Shown piece by piece: positions 1 to 5,255 of a DNA stretch of 5,446 nucleotides (its first letter is position 1; the number at the start of each line of letters is the position of its first letter). The stretch spans positions 1-5,446 of the forward strand of contig VBLA01000020.1 in the NCBI GenBank assembly GCA_005879245.1, written 5' to 3'. A program made the position numbers and the translations under genes. The DNA is from Deltaproteobacteria bacterium (GTDB taxonomy: Bacteria > Desulfobacterota > Binatia > DP-6). The notes below the pieces were generated by a model. The model saw only the letters and a program-made list of their open reading frames with translations, had not been told where the DNA came from and did not search any database.

Positions 1-1
1 C

Positions 2-1450
2 GACGATCAGAACACGCTCATCGACGTCGACGCCGCCGACCTGGGGCTGGTCGCCACCGGGAACGTCGGGCCGCATGGCGAGGAGGCCGGCACGCTCGAG
101 TGGGAGCTCGAGATCGGGAAGTACCCGCTCTTCGCGTGGGCGGGACCCGGCGACCGGATCACCACCGTCGGCCGCTGGATCTGGGACTGCGGGCACCCGG
201 ACCCCGATCCGCTCGGCTCGTGCTCGACCACGATGACCCAGCAGTGCATCCTCGACAGCGACTGCGCGGCGCCTGGCTGCCCGACGTGCCTCCCGGGTGA
301 GACCTGCGTCGGCACTGTCTTCAACTACCACAGCGAGATCCACCCCCCGCAGGCCGTGGCCGTCACGCGGCTCGGCGGGGGCTACTCGTTCAACCGCCGC
401 CGCCGTTCCGGCCGGCGCGCCACGCGCACCGACCTCTGGATCACCCCCGACGGCGGCGGTGCCGGTGACCGCTGCGTCGTCACGCATCAAGCGGATTCGT
501 CCGAACAGGCCACGATCGAATGCTTCCCGCTCTCGCAGCCGCTCGCGAACGTGAACACGACCAACCTCGCCTTCGACATCCCGCTGCCGCCGCGGCCGGC
601 GAACACGACGCGCCCGCCGCGCGTCAGGGTGAACGACCAGACCCCGAGCGGACTTCCCGCGCCGACGGTGGTGACCACGTTCGTCGACGGCCCGACGCCG
701 GTCGTCCACGCCGTGGTCGACATGACGACGCCGATCGCCGGCCAGCTCCCGACCCTGGTCGGCAAGACGATCATCGCGGGGTGGCATGGCGAGCGGACGC
801 GGATGGCGAAGGTAAGGCTCGCGGTGACGGCCATCGAGATCCTGAACGCGCTCAAACCCGTGAATCCCGCGGTGAGCCAGCGCATGCGCTGCTCCGAGAC
901 CTCGACGCAGGATTGCAGCGCGACACCGTGTCCCCCGGGCGAGACCTGCCGCACCTTCGGCGGCACCATCCCCGGCTGGGAGGTGTTCCTCGAGGCGAAC
1001 GGGAACTGGCAGAAGCTCGCCGGCCTGGACGGGATCGTCGCGCCGGCGACCGTCCCGCAGAGTCTCCTCTACGAGGAGGCCGTCCCGACCACGGGCGGCA
1101 TCCTGCGCCTGCACGCGACCGGCCACAGCCTCGACTGCCGCGAGTCCGTGTACGGCATGTCGATCCGCCGGGACGCCGAGATCTTCGGGCCCACGGACAC
1201 CCTCGCCTGTCTCCTGAACGCGGCGAGCCACGACGTCGGCGACCTCGAGGTGATGCTCCCCGCCGCCACGCTTCCGGCTCGCGGCCAGTCCGACTCCTAC
1301 GTCACGCAGAGCGTGGGGGGTGAGGGCGGGAGCTGCTCGACGACCGCGAGCCAGCTCTGTCTGACCGACGCCGACTGCCCGAGCGGCGAGACGTGCACCG
1401 TGACGGGCGGCTCGTACCGGCTGCACTACACCATCAGCCGGCGGCTCTGA
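2..1450 (+). CDS. Large probable secreted protein with three cysteine boxes, 5' partial
   Basis: The frame is open from the first full codon at the window edge to a TGA at 1448-1450, giving 482 residues. The ATG at 233 is residue 78 and internal, because the residues before it continue the same protein (T-L-E-W-E-L-E-I-G-K-Y, then V-G-R-W-I-W-D-C-G-H). That motif, followed by Y-H-S-E-I-H-P-P-Q, looks like a conserved core, but I cannot name the family. Three cysteine boxes interrupt the chain: residues 74-102 (C-I-L-D-S-D-C then G-E-T-C), 297-316 (short form ending P-C-P-P-G-E-T-C) and 445-465 (C-L-T-D-A-D-C-P-S-G-E-T-C). Such boxes suggest disulfide-bonded loops outside the cytoplasm; that is inference, since no signal peptide is visible in this fragment. 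It ends L-H-Y-T-I-S-R-R-L and is convergent with the hydrolase gene 70 bases away. Function unknown; the coding call is firm. Confidence 0.88.
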   Translation, partial: DDQNTLIDVDAADLGLVATGNVGPHGEEAGTLEWELEIGKYPLFAWAGPGDRITTVGRWIWDCGHPDPDPLGSCSTTMTQQCILDSDCAAPGCPTCLPGETCVGTVFNYHSEIHPPQAVAVTRLGGGYSFNRRRRSGRRATRTDLWITPDGGGAGDRCVVTHQADSSEQATIECFPLSQPLANVNTTNLAFDIPLPPRPANTTRPPRVRVNDQTPSGLPAPTVVTTFVDGPTPVVHAVVDMTTPIAGQLPTLVGKTIIAGWHGERTRMAKVRLAVTAIEILNALKPVNPAVSQRMRCSETSTQDCSATPCPPGETCRTFGGTIPGWEVFLEANGNWQKLAGLDGIVAPATVPQSLLYEEAVPTTGGILRLHATGHSLDCRESVYGMSIRRDAEIFGPTDTLACLLNAASHDVGDLEVMLPAATLPARGQSDSYVTQSVGGEGGSCSTTASQLCLTDADCPSGETCTVTGGSYRLHYTISRRL

Positions 1451-1452
1451 GT

Positions 1453-1491
1453 CCGGGCGGCCTCGGTGGGTTGAACTCGCCCGGGCCACCG
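1453..1491. terminator. Possible convergent-gene terminator or pseudoknot-like structure
   Basis: This is the gap between two converging stop codons. CCGGGCG at 1453-1459 is the exact reverse complement of CGCCCGG at 1478-1484. CGGTGG at 1464-1469, inside that loop, is complementary to CCACCG at 1486-1491. The two pairings interlock as in an H-type pseudoknot. There is no T-run on either strand, so a classical intrinsic terminator is not shown. Short GC stems are common by chance at this base composition. Confidence 0.25.
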
Positions 1492-1520
1492 GCGATCCCG
1501 GCTCATGAAGCGTCTCCCGC

Positions 1521-2984
1521 TCAGGGCTCTACGCTTGCCCATGCCGGATCGTCGTCGACCATTTGCGCGACGAACGTCCGCACGGTCACGCCGTTTTGCG
1601 ACACGCCTGGCGAGCCGAGCATCGTATGGCTCGACCCCGTGACGTAGAAGTGTCGCCAAATGTCGTACGGTGCCAGCTCGCCCGCGAGCGCGCCGAGCGC
1701 GGCTTCCACGCTGTCGCCGTTCAGCTGGAAGAACGCGCCGATGACGCCGTCCCGCGTGTAGGAGAGCAGTGCGGCGCGATGGCCGGGGAGCTGCATGCCG
1801 TAGAAGCCCATCACGGCGTCGAGATCGTCCGCACAGGCGGTGCATCCCGCCGGCATCGCGGCGGCCAGGTTCCAGGCGTTCCGCCACGTCTGCTCGAGGG
1901 TCTCGGTGAGATACGGCGCGGGCAGCGGCGGCCCGGAATCGTCGATTAGATCCACCCGGACTGTGCCGAACGCTTGCTGCGTCTGCCACCAGTTTGCGAG
2001 CGCACCGAAACCGCCCGCGCTCGACCCCGACAGGATCACGCGGCTCGCGCTCGAGAACGTCGGCACCAGGCGGGTGAGGTACGCCGTCATGTTCTTGTAG
2101 CCGACGTGGTGGGTGATGCGCCCGCCGTAATTCGCGTCCGGCTTGCTACCGGCGTGCACGTCACCCGTGCAGTACGGCACGAAGGTGAAACTGTCGTTCC
2201 GGAACGGGTTCGTGTCGTCGTGGCGATCAAAGAACGAGCTGGTGAGCAACGTGGCGGCGTCGCCGGCAAACTGCGTCGCGCCGTAGCCGCTCTCGATGTT
2301 CGCCGCCGTCCCCAGCGTGTAGCAGGTGAACGCATCCCAGCAGGCGCCGCCGCCGTTCAGGAAGATGAACACACGACCGCCGGCATCGCCCGGATTGATG
2401 CCGATGCCGGTCGTGCTGCCGTTCGCGCAGAAGGCGTCGTCGAATGGCACCCATGTCCAGGCGCGCGCCGGCGCCTCGATGGGAGTGCCGCCGCCGGACA
2501 GCTGCTCGGACTGGCACTGCGCGGAGCAGTGGGGCGCGGGGGGCTCGCAGACCTCACCGGAGCCGGCATCCACGATGCCGTCACCGCAGCGCGTCCGCGT
2601 CGCCGCGACCGCAACGGCGTGGATCTTCCGTGCCCGGAGCGCTCCGTCGAGCCGGACGCAGGCGTCGCCGTCGTCGCGGATAGTCCCGGCGAAGCGTACG
2701 TCGCGCAGGGTTCCGCAGGTCTTCCACTTGGCGTGGACGCGGGTGCCCCCCCTGCGCAAGGCCTTCTCGTGCACGGGCGTCGGGGCGCAGCCGCTCTCGA
2801 TCGAGAGCTCTCCATCCCTTACGACGACGGCATCGGACGGCCGCGGCGCGATGCCCGGCACGATCGGCGCCGCTTGCACGAAGCGGCCGTCTTGGCACAG
2901 GGGCCGCTTTGCGACCGCCGGCGCGACCAACGCCAAGATGGCCAGCATGACTGCCCGCAGGGCTTCTCGCATGCCGGGGGCCAT
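1521..2984 (-). CDS. Secreted pectinacetylesterase/Notum-family alpha/beta hydrolase
   Basis: A 487-residue protein. Residues 5-25 form a signal peptide (M-R-E-A-L-R, hydrophobic V-M-L-A-I-L-A-L-V, then A-P-A-V-A before K-R-P). Residues 28-130 form an N-terminal module with paired cysteines and K-W-K-T-C-G. Residues 133-157 form a cysteine repeat (C-G-D-G-I-V-D ... V-C-E-P ... C-S-A-Q-C) like the Myxococcus repeat/DUF4215. The hydrolase domain follows from about 175. It has the oxyanion motif F-L-N-G-G-G-A-C-W (208-216), the nucleophile elbow G-S-S-A-G-G (Ser322), D-D-S-G (likely Asp349) and G-S-S-H (likely His453). This order matches the Ser-Asp-His triad of pectinacetylesterases and Notum, which remove acetyl or acyl groups from polysaccharide or lipidated targets. 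The substrate here is unknown. An in-frame stop lies eight codons before the ATG at 2984; the ATG at 2972 would also give a good signal peptide. No clear ribosome binding site precedes either start. Family call firm; substrate open. Confidence 0.92.
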   Translation of the reverse strand: MAPGMREALRAVMLAILALVAPAVAKRPLCQDGRFVQAAPIVPGIAPRPSDAVVVRDGELSIESGCAPTPVHEKALRRGGTRVHAKWKTCGTLRDVRFAGTIRDDGDACVRLDGALRARKIHAVAVAATRTRCGDGIVDAGSGEVCEPPAPHCSAQCQSEQLSGGGTPIEAPARAWTWVPFDDAFCANGSTTGIGINPGDAGGRVFIFLNGGGACWDAFTCYTLGTAANIESGYGATQFAGDAATLLTSSFFDRHDDTNPFRNDSFTFVPYCTGDVHAGSKPDANYGGRITHHVGYKNMTAYLTRLVPTFSSASRVILSGSSAGGFGALANWWQTQQAFGTVRVDLIDDSGPPLPAPYLTETLEQTWRNAWNLAAAMPAGCTACADDLDAVMGFYGMQLPGHRAALLSYTRDGVIGAFFQLNGDSVEAALGALAGELAPYDIWRHFYVTGSSHTMLGSPGVSQNGVTVRTFVAQMVDDDPAWASVEP

Positions 2985-3009
2985 AAGGTCGTGCCGGTGA
3001 TGATGTCAA
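2981..3009 (-). promoter_or_regulatory. Weak sigma-70-like promoter candidate for the hydrolase gene
   Basis: On the minus strand a perfect TTGACA lies at 3009-3004. After 18 bases a TATGGC (2985-2980) could act as a poor -10 element. A transcript from it would begin close to the ATG at 2972, which would fit a leaderless message and the absence of a ribosome binding site. The -10 matches consensus at only three positions and lacks the final T, so this is a suggestion. Confidence 0.22.
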
Positions 3010-3044
3010 CCAGCCTTCGGGTCGGACACCAGCCTTCGGGTCGG
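3009..3044 (+). repeat. Tandem 17-base direct repeat, period 19
   Basis: ACCAGCCTTCGGGTCGG occurs at 3009-3025 and again, identical, at 3028-3044, separated by AC. A third partial start (CCAG) follows at 3047, after which the sequence turns into the reverse complement of the unit core. The repeat sits just upstream of the hydrolase gene and overlaps the TTGACA candidate by one base. Two copies could be an operator pair, a REP-like unit or a local duplication. Confidence 0.7.
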
Positions 3045-3065
3045 GGCCAGCCCGAAGCGGGTGTC
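3025..3065. repeat. Strong imperfect hairpin (13 paired bases, 10-base loop)
   Basis: The left arm 3025-3040 (GACACC, three unpaired bases, CTTCGGG) pairs with the right arm 3051-3065 (CCCGAAG, two unpaired bases, GGTGTC). This leaves a 10-base loop (TCGGGGCCAG) and a small internal bulge. The right side is followed by AGGAATCTTTACCC. No T-run follows on either strand, so it is not a clear terminator. Its place upstream of the hydrolase start, with one arm made from the direct repeat, resembles a REP-type palindrome or an operator; this is inference. Confidence 0.6.
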
Positions 3066-3415
3066 AGGAATCTTTACCCTTCTCGCATGCGTTTTCGGTT
3101 ACAGGCCGGTGGCGGCGCGGTCGGCGGCGTCCTTGAGTGCCGCAGCGCAGCGCGCAGCTAGCGGGTAAAGGCGTGTAGAACGCCCTCGCACGGTTTTTGG
3201 TGCAGGAGGAAAGGCCACTCCCCAGTCGGGTGACGGGACAGAAGGGCTAGAAGGCGCCTCCCGCGATTTCCGCAACTCGGTCGGGGGGTGTTCGGCTTTG
3301 AGCTTGAGACCATGGGCAACGGCACCTCAAACGTGCCCACGAAGCGAGAAGCCGAACCGAGGGGCTGTGGCGCCCGCTTCCGCCCGAGCTTCTCCTCAAT
3401 CGCCTCGCCCAATGG
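3066..3415. other. Gap without a confident gene; structured block with inverted repeats
   Basis: No start, ribosome binding site or family match supports a gene here. An 8-base perfect inverted repeat, CTTTACCC (3072-3079) and GGGTAAAG (3163-3170), brackets about 99 bases. Further right, GTTCGGCTT (3290-3298) pairs perfectly with AAGCCGAAC (3349-3357), enclosing a second stem TGGGCA/TGCCCA (3313-3318, 3334-3339), so about 68 bases could fold as one rod. The minus-strand frame of the cysteine-rich gene is open again after its TGA down to 3158. A plus-strand frame is also open over 3234-3415. Third-position GC looks lower than in the neighbouring genes, which argues against either being translated. 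A relic of a mobile or repeated element is possible but unproven. Confidence 0.5.
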
Positions 3416-4048
3416 TCACGGCGTCATCGTGGTGGTCGTAGTCGTCGTGACGCTCGTCGTCGTCGTGGTGCAGGCGGCGCAGCAGGTGGTGCCCGTGCCC
3501 ACGGTCCCGCCCGCCGTCTGGCAGCTATCGGCCGAGGAGGCGATGCTACATTCGGTGCCGCAATCACTGTCCGCGGTGCAACTTACGCTAGGAGCGTTGG
3601 TGCAGGTGCCGTTCGCTGAATCGCAGGTGCTTTCTGCCGTCTGGCACGTCACCGCGCCCGGCTTGCCGCAGGTCGATCGCGCCGCGCAGCGCATGATTCG
3701 CCCGACGCACGGGTGGGGAACCGCAGCCTGGGCGGCCAACTGCCCCAATGCACGCGCGACGCACTTGAGATAGCTGCCGTGATTTGCCGCCGCGTCGCAG
3801 GGGCAGCTTTCATCGACCGCTGACTGCACCATGCAGCGGGCGGCTTCGCAGGCAGCCGGCCCTCTGCTCCCCGGGCCATGTCCGTTTCCTGGCGTTCCCC
3901 CTTGGTGCCCAGCCCCGGGCGACCCCCCCGGCCCTGATCCGGGAACGCCATGCGTGCAGCTCGGGCCATGGCAAGTGTCCCTCGCTCCGGCTGGGCCACT
4001 TGGTGAGGCGAGCAGCACCGCCGCTGTCAACGCGAGCACCAATCTCAT
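3416..4048 (-). CDS. Small exported cysteine-rich protein with threonine tail
   Basis: A 210-residue protein of unknown function. The ATG at 4048 is chosen because it opens a clean signal peptide (M-R-L-V-L-A-L-T-A-A-V-L-L-A, cleavage near A-G-A/R-D) and has GAGG six bases upstream; the frame stays open upstream to 4411 but looks non-coding there. Residues 27-66 are a Gly/Pro/His-rich spacer. Residues 67-135 are the core, with C-x4-C, S-C-P-C-D, N-H-G-S-Y-L-K-C-V and R-S-T-C-G-K-P-G; from memory, N-H-G-x-Y-x-x-C-V cores recur in secreted proteins of soil Deltaproteobacteria and Binatia. Residues 142-163 hold a cysteine insert with C-T-A-D-S-D-C, the same box as in the plus-strand gene at the left. 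Residues 176-193 add more cysteines (T-C-C-A-A-C), followed by a 17-residue Thr-rich tail ending at TGA. Such tails usually act as flexible linkers to another domain, so the abrupt end may mean truncation. It lies about 430 bases upstream of the hydrolase gene and may be transcribed separately. Confidence 0.8.
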   Translation of the reverse strand: MRLVLALTAAVLLASPSGPAGARDTCHGPSCTHGVPGSGPGGSPGAGHQGGTPGNGHGPGSRGPAACEAARCMVQSAVDESCPCDAAANHGSYLKCVARALGQLAAQAAVPHPCVGRIMRCAARSTCGKPGAVTCQTAESTCDSANGTCTNAPSVSCTADSDCGTECSIASSADSCQTAGGTVGTGTTCCAACTTTTTSVTTTTTTTMTP

Positions 4049-4054
4049 TGCGGA

Positions 4055-4058
4055 CCTC
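4055..4058 (-). promoter_or_regulatory. Ribosome binding site fixing the start at 4048
   Basis: On the minus strand GAGG (within GTGAGGTC) stands six bases before the ATG at 4048. It is the only convincing Shine-Dalgarno sequence seen for a complete gene in the window, and it supports the internal start over the longer open frame. Confidence 0.65.
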
Positions 4059-4363
4059 ACGTCAGGTGTTCCTGTCTCAGGGGCGCCTAGCAGCTGCCGT
4101 ACCACCGCGACCGCTCGCGCATTGGCGACGTACCAGACGGCAGGTGCGTCTCCCCGATGGGCCCGGAGAAGCGCGGAGGAAACGGTTCGCGGAACACCCC
4201 CAGGCGAAGCACGACAGCGAAGGGAGGGAGCCGCTCCTCTGTGACAAGTTGGCACCCTGTGCCCCCTCGGGGACACTCGAGATCGTCGGCGCTCCCTCCT
4301 CGAAGTGGCACGCGGCCTCGAACCGCGTCCTTGCGCTCGGACGGACCCAGCGCGCTCCGGAGT

Positions 4364-4407
4364 CGGGCGGGTCGGAGCCGAGCGAGTCAAAGGAAGCGAC
4401 CCGCCCG
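4364..4407. repeat. Perfect 11-base inverted repeat with competing stems
   Basis: CGGGCGGGTCG at 4364-4374 pairs exactly with CGACCCGCCCG at 4397-4407 around a 22-base loop. Two alternative stems compete with it: CGCTCGG (4334-4340) with CCGAGCG (4378-4384), and GCTCCG (4354-4359) with CGGAGC (4373-4378). On the plus strand the right arm ends two bases before an ATG at 4410. It could be an operator, a transcript hairpin or part of a repeat; no T-run is attached. Confidence 0.5.
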
Positions 4408-4409
4408 CC

Positions 4410-4601
4410 ATGGGACAACCCGCCTATGGCTTTGGAGCTTCGTCGCTGGGTTCCTCGCTGACTTCATCTCTGAACGCGCACGGGTTTGCGCGTGGAAGTA
4501 GCACCGGCATGACCGGCCAGCGTGGAGGCCACGCCACCGCCGGTCACGCTTTACACGGCGGGCACGCTGGCGGCGGTCACGGTGAACACGGCGGCCGCTA
4601 G
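4410..4601 (+). CDS. Doubtful small Gly/His-rich protein
   Basis: A 63-residue frame from ATG 4410 to TAG 4599-4601. The first half is Ser/Gly-rich (G-A-S-S-L-G-S-S-L-T-S-S-L) with no signal peptide. The second half is Gly/His-rich (G-H-A-L-H-G-G-H-A-G-G-G-H-G-E-H-G-G-R), with seven histidines in the last 25 residues, which could bind metal ions. Support is weak. The purine-rich AAAGGAAG lies about 14 bases upstream, too far for a normal ribosome binding site, and a strong inverted repeat abuts the start. It converges on the Gly/Phe/His-rich gene at the right, whose composition is similar. It may be real or an accident of GC-rich sequence. Confidence 0.25.
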   Translation: MGQPAYGFGASSLGSSLTSSLNAHGFARGSSTGMTGQRGGHATAGHALHGGHAGGGHGEHGGR

Positions 4602-4678
4602 ACGCTCAGGTCGAAGCGAACAGAGTCCGACCCGATCCCGCGAAGATCGACTCCCGCAGGCGATGAGCGTCGGTCGCC

Positions 4679-5233
4679 CTACGCTCCGACAAAGACCGCG
4701 TGCGAACCGGTCGCGACGTGGACGTGCGGCGGGATGCCGTGGAAGTGATGGAAGCGGTGGATGTGATCGAGGAAGACGGCCTGGGTCGCAAAGCTGATCC
4801 CGCACGGGAAGCAGAAGAACGGGGCGTTCACGAAGAACCCGAAGGGCGGGAAGAAGAACGGTTGGTTGACGATGACGATCCGCGAGGAGGGGAAGAAGAA
4901 CGGATGTCCGAAGCCAAAGAAGAACACGGAGCGGTGAGGGAAGAAGTGGTGGAAGCGGAAGTCGAAGCCGCGATGGACGGGGAAACGGCCAAACCCGCCG
5001 TGGAAGTGATCGAAGCCCCCGTGGAAGACTCCCGGATGGGTGACGAAGTGCCCGCCGAAGCCGGGTGCGTGCGATGTCGCGCCGAACCCACCGTGGAGAC
5101 CCGAAGCGGTGCCGAACCGGCCGCCGCTGCCGTGCATCCCACCGCCAAAGCCCGCGCCTCGGAAAGCCAAAGCCGGCGAGCCGGCGAGTAGGAGGAGCGG
5201 GGGTGTCGTGCTACGCCTCCGGTAACGGTCCAC
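4679..5233 (-). CDS. Gly/Phe/His-rich probable exported protein with C2H2 zinc-finger motif
   Basis: A 184-residue protein of unknown function, read from GTG 5233. That start gives an arginine-rich N-region (R-Y-R-R-R), a hydrophobic stretch (P-P-L-L-L-L-A-G-S-P) and a cleavage-like A-L-A/F. Residues 25-82 are Gly/His-rich (F-G-G-G, H-G-G-F, H-F-H-G-G-F), 85-130 are Phe/His-rich, and 141-162 match the C2H2 zinc-finger pattern: C-F-P-C, x3, F, x5, F, x2, H, x4, H (Cys141, Cys144, Phe148, Phe154, His157, His162). It ends H-G-I-P-P then A-V-F-V-G-A. Third codon positions are about nine-tenths G or C in the C-terminal part, whereas the long antisense frame is full of GAA codons, so the minus strand is the coding one. 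The start is uncertain: GTG 5272 is in frame and would overlap the VOC gene, and an ATG at 5259 overlaps the VOC stop but is out of frame. Metal binding is inferred only. Confidence 0.75.
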   Translation of the reverse strand: MDRYRRRSTTPPLLLLAGSPALAFRGAGFGGGMHGSGGRFGTASGLHGGFGATSHAPGFGGHFVTHPGVFHGGFDHFHGGFGRFPVHRGFDFRFHHFFPHRSVFFFGFGHPFFFPSSRIVIVNQPFFFPPFGFFVNAPFFCFPCGISFATQAVFLDHIHRFHHFHGIPPHVHVATGSHAVFVGA

Positions 5234-5255
5234 GCAATCCGCCCGGCCTGCGAGA

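Larger units (their letters stand above)
4049..4678. other. 630-base stretch without a confident gene
   Basis: Apart from the ribosome binding site at 4055-4058, the inverted repeat at 4364-4407 and a doubtful small frame at 4410-4601, I see nothing firm. Several frames on both strands are open at once across 4085-4460, as expected of GC-rich DNA with few stops. One plus-strand frame (possible GTG at 4144, stop near 4461, about 105 codons) has a fairly protein-like composition but no ribosome binding site and no recognised motif. Another minus-strand frame (4087-4311) is equally unsupported. It could be regulatory DNA, a decayed gene or a dispersed repeat. A short GGCGA/TCGCC stem (4659-4663, 4674-4678) follows the stop of the gene at the right but has no T-run. 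Confidence 0.5.

Noticed and set aside
520..1323. Second plus-strand frame inside the left gene (about 267 codons)
   Set aside because: Its product is Arg/Pro/Asp-rich shadow sequence; the overlapping frame has conserved-looking motifs and cysteine boxes.
3009..3044. CRISPR array
   Set aside because: There are only two repeat copies, separated by two bases, and no spacer-length intervals.
1974..3161. Long plus-strand open frame antisense to the hydrolase gene (about 395 codons)
   Set aside because: It mirrors the hydrolase, which has a clear family, signal peptide and catalytic motifs. The antisense product is Arg/Ala-rich and matches nothing recognisable.
3340..3365. tRNA T-arm-like sequence on the minus strand (GGTTCGGCTT)
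   Set aside because: No acceptor stem, D-arm or anticodon arm can be fitted around it, and the T-loop consensus is not met.
3419..3469. Phase-variable microsatellite in the Thr codons
   Set aside because: The tract mixes ACG, ACC, ACT, AGC, GTC and ATG codons, so no pure repeat is long enough to suggest frequent slippage.
4049..4411. N-terminal extension of the cysteine-rich protein to 4411
   Set aside because: The signal peptide and the GAGG site place the start at 4048; the extension is Arg/Ser/Pro-rich and has no ribosome binding site.
3784..4461. Plus-strand frame of about 225 codons
   Set aside because: Its first third is antisense to the cysteine-rich gene. Only the part after about 4144 could be independent, and that part lacks any start signal; it is noted under the gap instead.
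4700..5191. Plus-strand frame encoding a Glu-rich acidic protein
   Set aside because: It arises because TTC codons of the minus-strand Phe-rich gene read as GAA on the other strand. Its third positions are A-rich, unlike the strong G/C bias of the minus-strand frame.
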